Assembly: GCA_965275915.1 (NCBI GenBank)
Contig: CBDHYI010000008.1
Location: 1,488,001-1,552,000, forward strand
Length of the DNA: 64,000 bases
Source: JBDWFY01 sp965275915
Lineage (GTDB): Bacteria > Pseudomonadota > Alphaproteobacteria > Rhizobiales > Stappiaceae
Reading direction: 5' to 3'
Below the pieces are notes generated by a model. It saw nothing but the letters and a program-made list of their open reading frames with translations. It did no database searches and was not told where the DNA came from. Positions 46,300-55,357 of the stretch are shown one piece after another. The position numbers and the translations under genes are program-made. Numbering within the stretch: the stretch's first letter is position 1; each line of letters opens with the position of its first letter.

Positions 46300-48593
46300 T
46301 GGTACTTTTGCGCACGTTTCAGCCCTCTTTCACGGCGGGAGAACTCTCGCCGGCGCTTTATGCACGCACGGATCTGGCGAAATACCAGACCGGCCTGAAA
46401 ACCGGGCTGAATATCTTCATCCACCCCCATGGCGGCGTGTCGAACCGGGCCGGGCTCGAATTCTGCTGCGCGGCGGCAGACAGCGCCAGTGCCGTCAAAC
46501 TGGTCGATTTTCAGTTCAACACCGAGCAGACATATGTGCTGGAATTCGGCGACCTAACCCTGCGCGTGATCAAGGACGGCGCGCAAGTGCTCGACAGCGG
46601 CAAGACCGGCACAATCACTGCCATCACACAGGCCAATCCCGGCGTAGTCACGATCACCGGCCATCCGTTCGCGAACGGCGATGAGATTTACCTGTCGAAC
46701 ATTTCCGGCATGGCCGAGCTGAACGGCCGCAACTATCGCGTTGCGAATGCCACCGCCAACAGTTTCACACTGGTCGATCTGTGGGGCGATGCGGTCGATA
46801 CCGGTGGTTATGGACCCTATTCGTCCGGCGGACGGGCCGATGCGATCTATCAGGTCGCAACGCCTTATCCGGCTTCGGCGCTTTCGGCACTGACCTATGT
46901 GCAGGAAGCGGACGTGATGTATTTCTGCCACGAGGATTATGCGATCCGGAAGCTGAGCCGCACCGGCAATGACAGCTGGACGTTCTCGGCGCCGGATTTC
47001 ACCCCCGACATGACTGCGCCGGGCAATGTCGCAGCGGCGGTTACTTCGGGCTCCGGCGCCACCCAATACCGCTATGTCGTCTCTGCGATCAGCGAGGCGA
47101 CGGGCGAGGAAAGCCTGCCGTCCGCCGAAGCGACGGTGAACAACAATCTGCTCATTGCCGGCCACAAAAACACCGTCTCCTGGGATGCTGTTGCCGGAGC
47201 CTCGCGCTACATCGTCTACAAATATGACAGCGGCGTTTTCGGCTATATCGGCGGTGCGGACGGCACCTCGCTGATCGATGAAAACATCACGGCCGATCTT
47301 GCCGATACGCCTCAACAGGCGCGCAATCCGTTCAATGCGCCGGGTAAGTATCCCCGCTGCGCTACCTTTTTCGAGCAGCGCCTGGGCTTTGCGTCGACCA
47401 AGGAAGACCCGCAGGCGGTGTGGTTCTCCCAGTCGGCCAACTATGAGAATTTCGGCATTTCTTCGCCGGCTAAAGCTTCGGATGCGATCACCTTCAGGCT
47501 CCGCGCTCGGCAAGTGAACCAGGTGCGGGCGATGGTGCCCTCGCGCACGCTGCTGCTTTTGACCTCCGGGGCGACCTGGACGGTTACCGGAGGCTCGGAC
47601 GAGGGCTATCTGACGCCCTCCAATCCGATCATCCGGCCGCAGCTTTATCGCGGCACGTCTTCGGTACAGCCGCTTCTGGTGGGCAATGTCATGCTGTTCC
47701 CACTCGCCCGGGGCGGCATCATTAACGACATGTCCTATCAGTTCACCGAGGACGGCTATGTCGACAATGACCTGACGGTGCTCTCCCGGCATCTGTTCGA
47801 CAACAGGGAGGTCAAGGCCTGGGCCTATGCGCAGGCGCCCTGGTCGATCATCTGGGTGGTGATGAGCGACGGCTCGCTCCTGTCGATGACCTATCTCAGA
47901 AAGCACGAGATCTGGGGCTGGACGCGGCATGAGACCGGCGGCTTTGTCGAGGATGTCACGGTGATTGACGAGGGGGATGAGGATGTCGCCTATTTCCTGA
48001 TCCGGCGGACGATCAACGGACAGTCGCGGCGCTATATCGAGCGAATGCATTCGCGCTCCTTTTCCGATGTGAAGAATGCGTTTTTCGTCGATAGCGGCCT
48101 GACGTATTCCGGCGTCCCGGCGGATGAAATCTCCGGCCTTGAGCATCTGGAGGGCGAAGCGGTGGTGGCGCTCGCCGACGGCAATGTGGTGCAGAACCTC
48201 ACCGTATCGAACGGATCCGTCACTCTGCCTTATGAGGCGAGCAAGGTGCATATCGGCAAGCGGCTGATCGCCGACATTGAAACCCTGCCGCTCGATATCG
48301 GTCCGGTGCAGAGCATCGGCACCATCCAGGGGCGGCTCAGAACCATGCCGGACATTCACATACGGGTGGAAAACAGCCGCGGCCTGTTTGTCGGCCCGTC
48401 CTTTGAGGCACTCAATGAATGGAAGCAGCGCCGGACGGAGGATTACGGCGAGCCGATCGATCTTTATACCGGCCTGATGCGGATTGCGCCCGAGCCGGGC
48501 TGGGACGATGAGGGCACGCTCTGTGTCCGCCAGTCCTATCCGCTGCCCATGACGGTGCTGTCGATCATGCCCGATCTGATTTCCGGCGGATAA
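46299..48593 (+). CDS. Tail tubular protein B (T7 gp12-like nozzle)
   Basis: The 764-residue protein starts with the conserved TFQPSFTAGELSPALYARTDLAKYQTGLKTGLNI (in parts), IHPHGGVSNRAGLEF and DFQFNTEQTYVLEFGD. Inside are an FCCH-like insert (NPGVVTITGHPFANGDEIYL) and a fibronectin-like domain (VVSAISEATGEESLPS to ASRYIVYKYD). The beta-propeller part follows (PRCATFFEQRLGFAST, GIINDMSYQF, YMERM-like RYIERMHSR). It forms the nozzle through which DNA exits. Confidence 0.88.
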   Translation: MVLLRTFQPSFTAGELSPALYARTDLAKYQTGLKTGLNIFIHPHGGVSNRAGLEFCCAAADSASAVKLVDFQFNTEQTYVLEFGDLTLRVIKDGAQVLDSGKTGTITAITQANPGVVTITGHPFANGDEIYLSNISGMAELNGRNYRVANATANSFTLVDLWGDAVDTGGYGPYSSGGRADAIYQVATPYPASALSALTYVQEADVMYFCHEDYAIRKLSRTGNDSWTFSAPDFTPDMTAPGNVAAAVTSGSGATQYRYVVSAISEATGEESLPSAEATVNNNLLIAGHKNTVSWDAVAGASRYIVYKYDSGVFGYIGGADGTSLIDENITADLADTPQQARNPFNAPGKYPRCATFFEQRLGFASTKEDPQAVWFSQSANYENFGISSPAKASDAITFRLRARQVNQVRAMVPSRTLLLLTSGATWTVTGGSDEGYLTPSNPIIRPQLYRGTSSVQPLLVGNVMLFPLARGGIINDMSYQFTEDGYVDNDLTVLSRHLFDNREVKAWAYAQAPWSIIWVVMSDGSLLSMTYLRKHEIWGWTRHETGGFVEDVTVIDEGDEDVAYFLIRRTINGQSRRYIERMHSRSFSDVKNAFFVDSGLTYSGVPADEISGLEHLEGEAVVALADGNVVQNLTVSNGSVTLPYEASKVHIGKRLIADIETLPLDIGPVQSIGTIQGRLRTMPDIHIRVENSRGLFVGPSFEALNEWKQRRTEDYGEPIDLYTGLMRIAPEPGWDDEGTLCVRQSYPLPMTVLSIMPDLISGG

Positions 48594-48604
48594 GGGTGCA
48601 GCGT

Positions 48605-49084
48605 ATGAAACAAGGACCGCTCTATCAGGTGCGCGCAAGCGTTTCGGGCGACATTACGCCCATTGCCGAAGGAATGCGCATGGCGGACCGGGCGGAAGTC
48701 TGGGCCGCGTCCCGAAGGACGCCCGAACAGGCGCTCAGCTTTTCGTTTCAGAATTCCGCGCTGGTTTTCACCGGCCTTGCCGACGGCAACCCGTTTGTGA
48801 TGTTCGGCGTGGGCGAGCAGTCCCGGCTGCTCGGCGTCGGCGTGCCCTGGCTGCTGGGCACCGATGAGATTGCCCGCCATGCCGTGCCTTTCCTGCGCCG
48901 TTGCGGCTTCTGGAAAAAGCGGCTTCTCGCCGATTACCGGGTTCTGAAAAACCATGTCGACAACCGCAATCAACTCTCCATCCGCTGGCTGAGATGGATT
49001 GGTTTTTCCCTGTCCGAGCCCCGTCCGCACGGGCCGGACGGCTTGCTGTTCAGGGCTTTTGAATTGAGGGCAGACAATGTGTGA
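48605..49084 (+). CDS. T7 gp13-like internal virion protein (DUF2833 type)
   Basis: The 159-residue product starts at ATG 48605 (a GTG at 48596 is also possible). It has RMADRAEVWAASRRTPEQAL, PFVMFGVGEQSRLLGVGVPWLLGTDE and FLRRCGFWKKRLLADYRVLKNHVDNRN, then WLRWIGFSL. This is the acetyltransferase-like fold of gp13-type proteins needed for particle assembly. The 3' end overlaps the next gene by eight bases. Confidence 0.82.
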   Translation: MKQGPLYQVRASVSGDITPIAEGMRMADRAEVWAASRRTPEQALSFSFQNSALVFTGLADGNPFVMFGVGEQSRLLGVGVPWLLGTDEIARHAVPFLRRCGFWKKRLLADYRVLKNHVDNRNQLSIRWLRWIGFSLSEPRPHGPDGLLFRAFELRADNV

Positions 49085-49589
49085 CTTTGGCATCATTTTG
49101 GGACTCGCCTCGGCGGGCATCGGCGCGATCGGCAGCATTCAGCAGGCCAATGCGGCGGCTGCGGCGGCCAACTACAATGCGCAGGTTCAGGAGATGAACG
49201 CGCGGATCGCGAAGGAAAATGCCGAGGACGCACTGGAGCGTGGTGCCGACGAGGAGCAGGCGCTGAGGCGGCGCCATGCCCAGATCATCGGCCGACAGGA
49301 AGCGGCAATGGCCGCCAACGGTGTCGATCTCTCCTTCGGCTCGCCGCTCGATACGCTGGTCGACACCACCTATCTCGCCGATCTCGATGCGCTGAATGTG
49401 CGCTCCAACGCCGCCCGCGAAAACTACAATTACCGCGTTCAGGCCGCCAACCAGCGCGCCGGCGCCGAACTGTTCCGCATGGAAGCCAGAAGCGCCCGCA
49501 CCGGCGGGTATTTGAACGCGGCAGGATCGGTGCTGACGGGGGCAAGCAATGCCGCCAAGCGGGCCTCCACGATCGGACTCTTCAATTAA
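49077..49589 (+). CDS. T7 gp14-like internal virion protein
   Basis: The 170-residue product begins MCDFGIILGLASAGIGAIGS, an N-terminal hydrophobic segment. A long helical region follows (ANAAAAAANYNAQVQEMNAR, DEEQALRRRHAQIIGRQEAA), then GSPLDTLVDTTYLADLDAL. This is the composition of gp14-type ejection proteins, which leave the head first and form a pore in the outer membrane. It is directly followed by the large ejection protein gene. Confidence 0.8.
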   Translation: MCDFGIILGLASAGIGAIGSIQQANAAAAAANYNAQVQEMNARIAKENAEDALERGADEEQALRRRHAQIIGRQEAAMAANGVDLSFGSPLDTLVDTTYLADLDALNVRSNAARENYNYRVQAANQRAGAELFRMEARSARTGGYLNAAGSVLTGASNAAKRASTIGLFN

Positions 49590-49599
49590 GGAAACACAG

Positions 49600-52500
49600 A
49601 TGGCGAAAGTTCCCACCTTTGAAGGCGGGCAGCGGCGTGCGCCGTTGCATCGGGGTAATTTCACGGTGCGGGCAACGCCCGAAGCCTTCGGAGCGGCGAC
49701 TGGGCGCGGACTGACGGCGCTGGGGCAGGGGGTCGGCACTCTGAGCGAGGCCGTGAGCACAGTCGCCGACCTCCGCGCCCAGAATGCGCTGAAGACCGCT
49801 CAGGCCGACTATATGGAAGGCGCACGGGCGCTGGTCAGTGATCCGGAAACCGGCTTTCTGTCCCACACCGGGTCTGATGCGATCAACGGGCTGGCAGCAG
49901 TAGAAGCGCAACTGGAGGAGCTTGGGCGAGGCATCGCAGAAAGATTGCCGGGACAGGTCCGGCCCCGGTTCCAGGATTTCCGCATTGGTCACAACACTAA
50001 CCTTGGCCGGGAGATGCTGCGCCACAAGGCCGAGCAAACCAAAGCGGAAACCCGCACCGCCTCCAACCGCCGGATCGTCGTCCTGAAACAGGAAGCCGTC
50101 CGCAACCATACCGATCCCGTTGCCCACTTGAACAGCTTGACGGAAGCCGAGAACGAGTTCCGCACCATGGCGGGCCTGGAAGGGCTTTCCGATGAAGTCA
50201 CCGAGCAAAAGCTGGCAGAGTACAGGGACAGCGTGCAGTCGGACATCATTCTGCAAATGGCCGAGCGAGATCCGCTAGTGGCCGAGGCGCGTTATGAGGC
50301 GGTGAAGGACAGACTTCAGGAACAGACCCGGCAGGGGATCGAGCGGCGGATCACTCCGGCAGTGAAGATTGCCAAGGCTGATGCAAAAGCCGGAGCCCTG
50401 TTCGCCGGACTCCAAGCCGACGGGGGCACAGACCCCGTTGATCATGTGACGAAATTTCTGGTCAGGAATGTTGCGAATAACGCACCGTATTTGTCCGGTG
50501 ATGCAGCAAGCGACACACTCAGTGGGTCTGCCGAAGACGATACTCTCGAAACTCCCGATCAGCCTGAAACACAACAGCCCACGCTTCAGGGACCGACCCT
50601 GGAACGGGCACGACAGCTTGAAGAGGTTGATGATCTGCTCCGCCGCCGGGGCGATGCATTGGCCCACAGGCTCAATCATGCCGGTGTCATGCTGTCTCCG
50701 GGCAACCTTATTTTTGCCCAGGCTCTTGGCGCACCGCTCACCATCGCCTTCAACGAAGCGGACCCATCGCTCCCCGCCGCAGACGTTATGGCCCAAGCCA
50801 TGGGCTGGACCCTGAGTGCGGAACAACTGACCGAGCTGGACCAACGCCTTGCCGGGCGCAGCACCGGCGATTTTCTGGCCGAATTTTCCACGGCCGCCGC
50901 CACGCTGTCCGGCGGGCCGGATGTTGCCGCAGAACTTGCTGCGATCTCCGATCCCGAGGAGCGGCAGTTTGCTGAAGCGGGTCTTTCCGTCAGCCTTTCC
51001 AAGGCAACCAACCAGCGACGCAGCACGGCCCGCGAGCGGATCGCGAAAGCGTTTGATGTCATCGAACGGGGCGGCAGTCTTTCGGACTTGTCTGTAGCAG
51101 CCAATGGCGACTTGACTGCGAATGAGCGCAGTCAGCTTTCCGAACTTCAACGGATGATAGCCGAAACGGGTCAGCTGAAGACCAAGTTTGTGGTTGCGGA
51201 CAATCTTGTCCACCTGTTTGAGACCGACATCATCGGGTTTGCCATCGTTGATCTCGCAGATCACAAATCCAAGCTCGACAAAGACGTCTATGGCCATCTG
51301 CTCGCCTGGCAAGAGTTGATCCGAAACGATGAAGACCAGGCCGAGGAAGTGTCCAGATACGTTGCCGCTTTGCGTCCGGCTGCCGATGACCATCTCAGGC
51401 GCGCCAGTGTCACACCGGAGAATCTGCAAGGGGAAGACGAAGAAAAGGCGGCCCGGTTTCGGACACGCCTGTTGCTCGATGTTCTTGCCTTTCGGAAGGA
51501 AAAGAACCGGTTCCCGTATCCTGAAGAGACAGCGCGACTGGCCGATCAGCTCCAGCCGCTGATGCCGCCTGAAGGGGCGGGAAGGGATACGCTGGAGGAA
51601 AAACTTCAGAACTTCGACCTTCGCCAGAGCCAGGTCTGGGCAGAGGTCGAGGAGGTCTACGATTCCTTTTCCGGTATGCGAAGCTGGCAGACCGAAGAAG
51701 CGGTTGAGAACTATTTTCAGGATATCCTCGATAAAAATCCAGAGGAACTGACGCCCTATCAGTTGGGCTCCGTTTCCAAGCTCATGGTCGAGTTGTTGGA
51801 AGACACGGGCGGTCCAGAGTTTGAGCGTCCGATCTTGTGGCCGATCGCGACAGACAGGGTCACGGGCGAGTTTCTGACTCCACTGCCGCAGGTGGTCAAA
51901 GAGCCGTTGGACAGCGTGGCCAACATGGCCTTTCTGACCAAAGACCTGCTGGATGGCCGAAGCGTCATCCCCATGGGGGGCGACGACATCCTGATGGATG
52001 ATGCGGGTTACGTCATTATTGACGGCATCATCTGGATGAATGAGTTCGAACAGTCGCGAGAACTCAATGGTCGTCTCAACAGCATCGTCGATCTTATTGG
52101 AGGGGCTGGCGGTCTAAGAACCGGCCTCAGTCGGCCGGACAAAAATACGGTCCGGTCGATTGGCGGCAAGGGGCGGGACGCGTTCCCCAACAGACAGGTT
52201 GTCGATTTTGCCTGGAATCCCGCGCGCCGCCTCTGGAACATCGATAAAGCCAAAAGGGTCATCGAGGCTTATAAAGCCGGCCTCTGGAGCGGGATTCCAA
52301 GGGCGCAACCCAATAGCAAGCGTCGGAAACAACTGGATCGTATTTTTGAAAATATCGTGACACAGTCCAGGCACACACGGGAAAGGTTTGACATTTATGC
52401 TCCGGGATGGGGCGTTGTGACCGGCGGTAGAAATGGAAACATAGAGCAATTCGGAAAAGACTCCGGGACTGTTGTGTTTACAAGTGTCGGCGGATCAATT

Positions 52501-52788
52501 TCATGGGGCGAAGCAATCTTGTTGGGAGAGCGATGGACCGGTCTTAAATTTAGTCAAGCCAAATTCGATAAGAGCGGCAACTATCTTCTAAAATCTGCAA
52601 CAGATGAAAATGGCGAATATCGGGTTTTCAGAGGTCCGGCGCCAAAAAGAAAGGCTCGACAATCCCAAACTGGGGTCCAGGTCAATTTTGAAGTATTCAG
52701 ACGACCTAGGCCAGTGGACATAATTGCAGGGCAGACGCCACCACCCAAACTAAAAATTTCAAACGTTCATCTTGATGTGAAACCATGA
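49600..52788 (+). CDS. Large phage ejection protein with toxin-like C-terminus (1062 aa)
   Basis: The start at 49600 follows AAGGAAACACAG. Residues 1-300 are helical and typical of large internal virion proteins (FTVRATPEAFGAATGRGLTA, FLSHTGSDAINGLAAVEAQL, MLRHKAEQTKAETRTA). A middle region of about 500 residues is alpha-helical. From about residue 830 the style changes: LIGGAGGLRTGLSRP, then RQVVDFAWNPARRLWNIDKA, FDIYAPGWGVVTGGRNG, a C-terminal WTGLKFSQAKFDKSGNYLL and the tip PPPKLKISNVHLDVKP. The GC content falls here. Three Imm8-like genes follow, and the last 15 codons recur in a displaced copy. This is the build of a polymorphic toxin tip fused to a phage DNA-ejection carrier. No catalytic motif is recognised, so the toxin activity is inferred from context. 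Confidence 0.78.
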   Translation: MAKVPTFEGGQRRAPLHRGNFTVRATPEAFGAATGRGLTALGQGVGTLSEAVSTVADLRAQNALKTAQADYMEGARALVSDPETGFLSHTGSDAINGLAAVEAQLEELGRGIAERLPGQVRPRFQDFRIGHNTNLGREMLRHKAEQTKAETRTASNRRIVVLKQEAVRNHTDPVAHLNSLTEAENEFRTMAGLEGLSDEVTEQKLAEYRDSVQSDIILQMAERDPLVAEARYEAVKDRLQEQTRQGIERRITPAVKIAKADAKAGALFAGLQADGGTDPVDHVTKFLVRNVANNAPYLSGDAASDTLSGSAEDDTLETPDQPETQQPTLQGPTLERARQLEEVDDLLRRRGDALAHRLNHAGVMLSPGNLIFAQALGAPLTIAFNEADPSLPAADVMAQAMGWTLSAEQLTELDQRLAGRSTGDFLAEFSTAAATLSGGPDVAAELAAISDPEERQFAEAGLSVSLSKATNQRRSTARERIAKAFDVIERGGSLSDLSVAANGDLTANERSQLSELQRMIAETGQLKTKFVVADNLVHLFETDIIGFAIVDLADHKSKLDKDVYGHLLAWQELIRNDEDQAEEVSRYVAALRPAADDHLRRASVTPENLQGEDEEKAARFRTRLLLDVLAFRKEKNRFPYPEETARLADQLQPLMPPEGAGRDTLEEKLQNFDLRQSQVWAEVEEVYDSFSGMRSWQTEEAVENYFQDILDKNPEELTPYQLGSVSKLMVELLEDTGGPEFERPILWPIATDRVTGEFLTPLPQVVKEPLDSVANMAFLTKDLLDGRSVIPMGGDDILMDDAGYVIIDGIIWMNEFEQSRELNGRLNSIVDLIGGAGGLRTGLSRPDKNTVRSIGGKGRDAFPNRQVVDFAWNPARRLWNIDKAKRVIEAYKAGLWSGIPRAQPNSKRRKQLDRIFENIVTQSRHTRERFDIYAPGWGVVTGGRNGNIEQFGKDSGTVVFTSVGGSISWGEAILLGERWTGLKFSQAKFDKSGNYLLKSATDENGEYRVFRGPAPKRKARQSQTGVQVNFEVFRRPRPVDIIAGQTPPPKLKISNVHLDVKP
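52741..52788 (+). repeat. Toxin-tail repeat, copy 1
   Basis: These 48 bases encode the last residues PPKLKISNVHLDVKP and the stop of the ejection protein, and match 53436-53483 at 44 of 48 positions. The stop overlaps an ATG (ATGA) that opens a five-codon frame (MIEE, stop), as if an immunity gene once began here. Confidence 0.9.
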
Positions 52789-52999
52789 TCGAAGAATAAC
52801 TTGCAGGTTCGAGATCACGGAAAACTGGGAAGTTGAGGTGCAGTGCATCAATAGGTAGTTTGTGCAGTCATGCGGTCGGGTAATGTGCGCTACTTTTGGG
52901 TTTGTTGTCCTAAATTTAGGTTGTATAAGTTCATCTTTTGTTCTATTCGAGGCAGCACGCTGATCCGGAATTGTGCGTTTTTGAATTGGACTGAATGCC

Positions 53000-53416
53000 A
53001 TGAGTGATTTTTATCTGCCAACCAGATGTATAGTTCTGAACGAATTGCAGGCTCACAGTCCCCAGTTTCACGAGCACGATGAGACCGTTTCAAGTCTTTC
53101 TGACATCCCGGATACTGAAAGCATAACCGTGAAAGTCGATCTGGAAATCGGGGATTTTTACGACAAGTATGGCGGCCAAGACTTTTCGCTTGAAATTCGG
53201 ACTGGCGAAAACCGTTTTGTTCGTGCATATCGCCCTCAAAAGGAGAATTTTGCAAAAAATGGCTGGATTCTCCTTTCAACCTATAATGGAGAGTGGGCAA
53301 CGAAGGTCATTGAGGAACTGGTCGCTCAGTGTGATGAAGGAACGCTGTATAGCAGCATGCCAAAGTTGCGGAACTATTTCGTTCATCACGGTTATCCATA
53401 TGGTCCGGACGTGTGA
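53000..53416 (+). CDS. Imm8-like immunity protein, copy 1
   Basis: The 138-residue product begins MSDFYLPTRCIVLNELQAHS and contains TVKVDLEIGDFYDKYGGQDFSLEIRTG, ILLSTYNGEWATKVIEELVAQCDEGT and SSMPKLRNYF. The 'GxxDFxLEIRTG' strand, then 'ILxxYNxxxxxxxIEExxxxC..T' and a terminal helix fit the Imm8 immunity fold found beside polymorphic toxins. It probably neutralises the toxin tip of the ejection protein, or a relative of it. It is AT-rich and has no close ribosome site. Confidence 0.6.
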   Translation: MSDFYLPTRCIVLNELQAHSPQFHEHDETVSSLSDIPDTESITVKVDLEIGDFYDKYGGQDFSLEIRTGENRFVRAYRPQKENFAKNGWILLSTYNGEWATKVIEELVAQCDEGTLYSSMPKLRNYFVHHGYPYGPDV

Positions 53417-53435
53417 GTTTGAGGATCAGCGGATA

Positions 53436-53483
53436 CCGCCCAAACTAGAAATTTCAGGCGTTCATCTTGATGTGAAACCATGA
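53436..53483 (+). repeat. Toxin-tail repeat, copy 2 (displaced)
   Basis: A second copy of the 48-base toxin end, encoding PPKLEISGVHLDVKP and a stop that overlaps the ATG of the next immunity-like gene (ATGA). No toxin domain precedes it; upstream lies the end of immunity copy 1. It marks an orphan toxin-tip/immunity cassette. Confidence 0.88.
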
Positions 53484-53890
53484 ATGACGAGAAGAAGCCA
53501 GGAAAAAGCATTGAACTTGAATGTATTAGCGGATTCTTTGTAGATCCCGATAACGGAGAGACGTTTGACGATCTGTCTGACCTCCCCGATGCGGAGAGCG
53601 TGCATATAGATGTCACAATAGATGTCGCAAGCGTACGGAAGCCTTACGATTTTGAACGGTTCACAGTCGATATCTATACCGGTACGTTTGCCGGTGATAG
53701 CTGTGCCTACCAAACGTTTATGGAATTCGATGGCGTTGAGGTCGGTTGGGCATCCATCTACATGACCAGCTTTAACGGCAAAAAGGCGCAGCAGATCATC
53801 GAAGCCCTGATCGCCCGTTGCGACGAGGGCTCGCTGATCAACAGTCTAGATGCTCTGAAGCGTACTTTCAATTGTTTGGACGACTGGTGA
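53480..53890 (+). CDS. Imm8-like immunity protein, copy 2
   Basis: The 136-residue product starts inside the displaced toxin tail (ATGA overlap). It has the same architecture as its neighbours: LSDLPDAESVHIDVTIDVAS, FERFTVDIYTGTFAGDS, IYMTSFNGKKAQQIIEALIARCDEGS, then a final helix SLDALKRTF. It is more diverged from copies 1 and 3 than they are from each other, as expected if it matches a different toxin allele. Confidence 0.6.
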   Translation: MNDEKKPGKSIELECISGFFVDPDNGETFDDLSDLPDAESVHIDVTIDVASVRKPYDFERFTVDIYTGTFAGDSCAYQTFMEFDGVEVGWASIYMTSFNGKKAQQIIEALIARCDEGSLINSLDALKRTFNCLDDW

Positions 53891-54115
53891 ACGGGACTGC
53901 TGGCTCCCGGTTGGTGAACATACTTTCAGTTCAAGCATTCCCGTGCTGTCGAGTTGCTTTACACCAAGGGTGTGTTTGGTTCGACAGTATAGCTAGGCGC
54001 ATGTAGCACCTTAGGGTTGCAGAATTTGAAGAATTGTATATGTTCTTTTTTTGTTCTCAAAATGCAACTGAACATCTCAACTCAGCTCTCAATCCTCAGA
54101 ATCGAATGCGCCGCT

Positions 54116-54511
54116 ATGTATGACTTTTATCTTCCAACCAGATGTATTGAGCTGAAAGGTGTATCGGCGCGGAGCGACACTTTCTCTGAATACGATGAAT
54201 ATGGCTGGAGTCTCACCGAGATACCCGACATGGAAAGCATTGAGATTCAAGCTTTCCTTGAGATTGGAGATGTGAGCGAATCTTATGGCGGCGAAGATTT
54301 CTGGGTTCAGATCTTCACCGGAGATTTCCGACCGATGTCGTCGTATGACGGCAGCCGAGAAACAATGCTGGGACACGGTGCGATTTGTCTAACGCGATAC
54401 AGCGGCGAAAGAGCAATCAAAGTCATCGAGGAAATCATTGTCCAGTGCGATGAAGGCACGCTTAGCAGCAGCATGGGTAAACTGACGAGATACCTTAACT
54501 ATTGCTCCTAA
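54116..54511 (+). CDS. Imm8-like immunity protein, copy 3
   Basis: From the ATG at 54116 the product (131 residues) reads MYDFYLPTRCIELKGVSARS, IEIQAFLEIGDVSESYGGED, FWVQIFTGDF, ICLTRYSGERAIKVIEEIIVQCDEGT and MGKLTRYLNY. It is clearly a sister of copy 1 (shared FYLPTRCI, LEIGD, YGG.DF, QCDEGTL). No toxin tail precedes it. It is the last gene of the AT-rich right end of the phage module. Confidence 0.6.
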   Translation: MYDFYLPTRCIELKGVSARSDTFSEYDEYGWSLTEIPDMESIEIQAFLEIGDVSESYGGEDFWVQIFTGDFRPMSSYDGSRETMLGHGAICLTRYSGERAIKVIEEIIVQCDEGTLSSSMGKLTRYLNYCS

Positions 54512-54584
54512 GTTGGCTGTTAGGTTTTCCGGATTCTGGAGAGCGCTGGAGATTGAAAATACAAGCGGCTGTTAATGAAATTAA

Positions 54585-55163
54585 TTACCAGCCTTCCGTC
54601 CCCGGCGTGCCTTTGATCGGGCCCTTGATTGCTTTGGTGATCCAACCGGCATAGACCCCGCCGGGCTGGGGCGTGACTTTTTCCTCGCCCACAAAGCAGG
54701 TGTCGACGCGGCCGGGGTAAAAGCCGATCCAGCCGGCAATTTCTGCGTAGCCTTCGGCAAGATCGTCGAGCGGGTCCGGGTAGGAAAAGGCGGCCTGGTC
54801 CGCGCGCTGGCCATCAAGCAGCACATCATAATAGATCGCAGCGCCTTTCCATTCGCACAGGGAAAAACCGTCGCGGACCTTTAGGTGCTCCATACGGACA
54901 TCCTCCGGCGGCAGATAATAGACCGGCGCCCCGGCGGTCTCCAGAACCCGGACGGCACGGGTTGAGGCGGCGATCTCCTGTCCGGCAAACACAACCCGAA
55001 CCGGATCCCGCACCGCTTCAATGACTGGAGGGCGCGGATAGTCCCACACGGATTCCTCACCCGGCCCGACAGGTTCCGGTACAACCATCTTCGGTCTTGG
55101 TCCCCATTTGCTCCGGTAAGGCGCAACGTGAGCCAGAACATCTTTTTTGGAGGGCAGTTGCAT
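54585..55163 (-). CDS. DUF427 domain protein
   Basis: The 192-residue protein contains one DUF427 fold: VRVVFAGQEIAASTRAVRVLETAGAPVYYLPPEDVRMEHL (in parts), SLCEWKGAAIYYDV, and AEGYAEIAGWIGFYPGRVDTCFVGEE with VTPQPGGVYAGWI. The CEWKG and FYP motifs are the family signature. DUF427 proteins are common in aerobic bacteria and lack a proven function; they may bind a small ligand. The N-terminal 55 residues are an extension. Its ATG faces away from the MFS gene across about 195 bases. Confidence 0.85.
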   Translation of the reverse strand: MQLPSKKDVLAHVAPYRSKWGPRPKMVVPEPVGPGEESVWDYPRPPVIEAVRDPVRVVFAGQEIAASTRAVRVLETAGAPVYYLPPEDVRMEHLKVRDGFSLCEWKGAAIYYDVLLDGQRADQAAFSYPDPLDDLAEGYAEIAGWIGFYPGRVDTCFVGEEKVTPQPGGVYAGWITKAIKGPIKGTPGTEGW

Positions 55164-55357
55164 TGTCGGATCGGTATCCTGTCAGGGCTTTGATCGGTAT
55201 GGGTGATGCCGGGAGATATATTGTCCGGTTTGGACGCGACAACCGCCCGGCACCCGCAAAACATTTGCATCACAAACCGCTTTCTCTGCTACGCTCCGGA
55301 AAATGCAACCGATAGGCCGCGTCTGTTTGGGAACCACATGTCTTTGATCACCCCCTC

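Larger units (their letters stand above)
37664..54511 (+). mobile_element. Podovirus-type (T7/BPP-1-like) virion module with toxin/immunity end
   Basis: All genes from the small terminase to the third immunity-like gene are on the plus strand and follow the late-gene order of short-tailed phages. Present are packaging, portal, scaffold, capsid, cement, both tail tubular proteins, gp13- and gp14-like internal proteins and a large ejection protein. Missing are an integrase, repressor, replication genes, lysis genes and tail fibres. The limits given are those of the recognisable genes. GC falls at the right end (52.4-54.5 kb). Confidence 0.8.

Noticed and set aside
46554..48638. A 694-codon minus-strand open frame opposite the tail tubular B gene
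   Set aside because: The plus-strand gene is recognisable along its full length and belongs to a same-strand operon; the antisense product is Arg/His-rich and resembles nothing.
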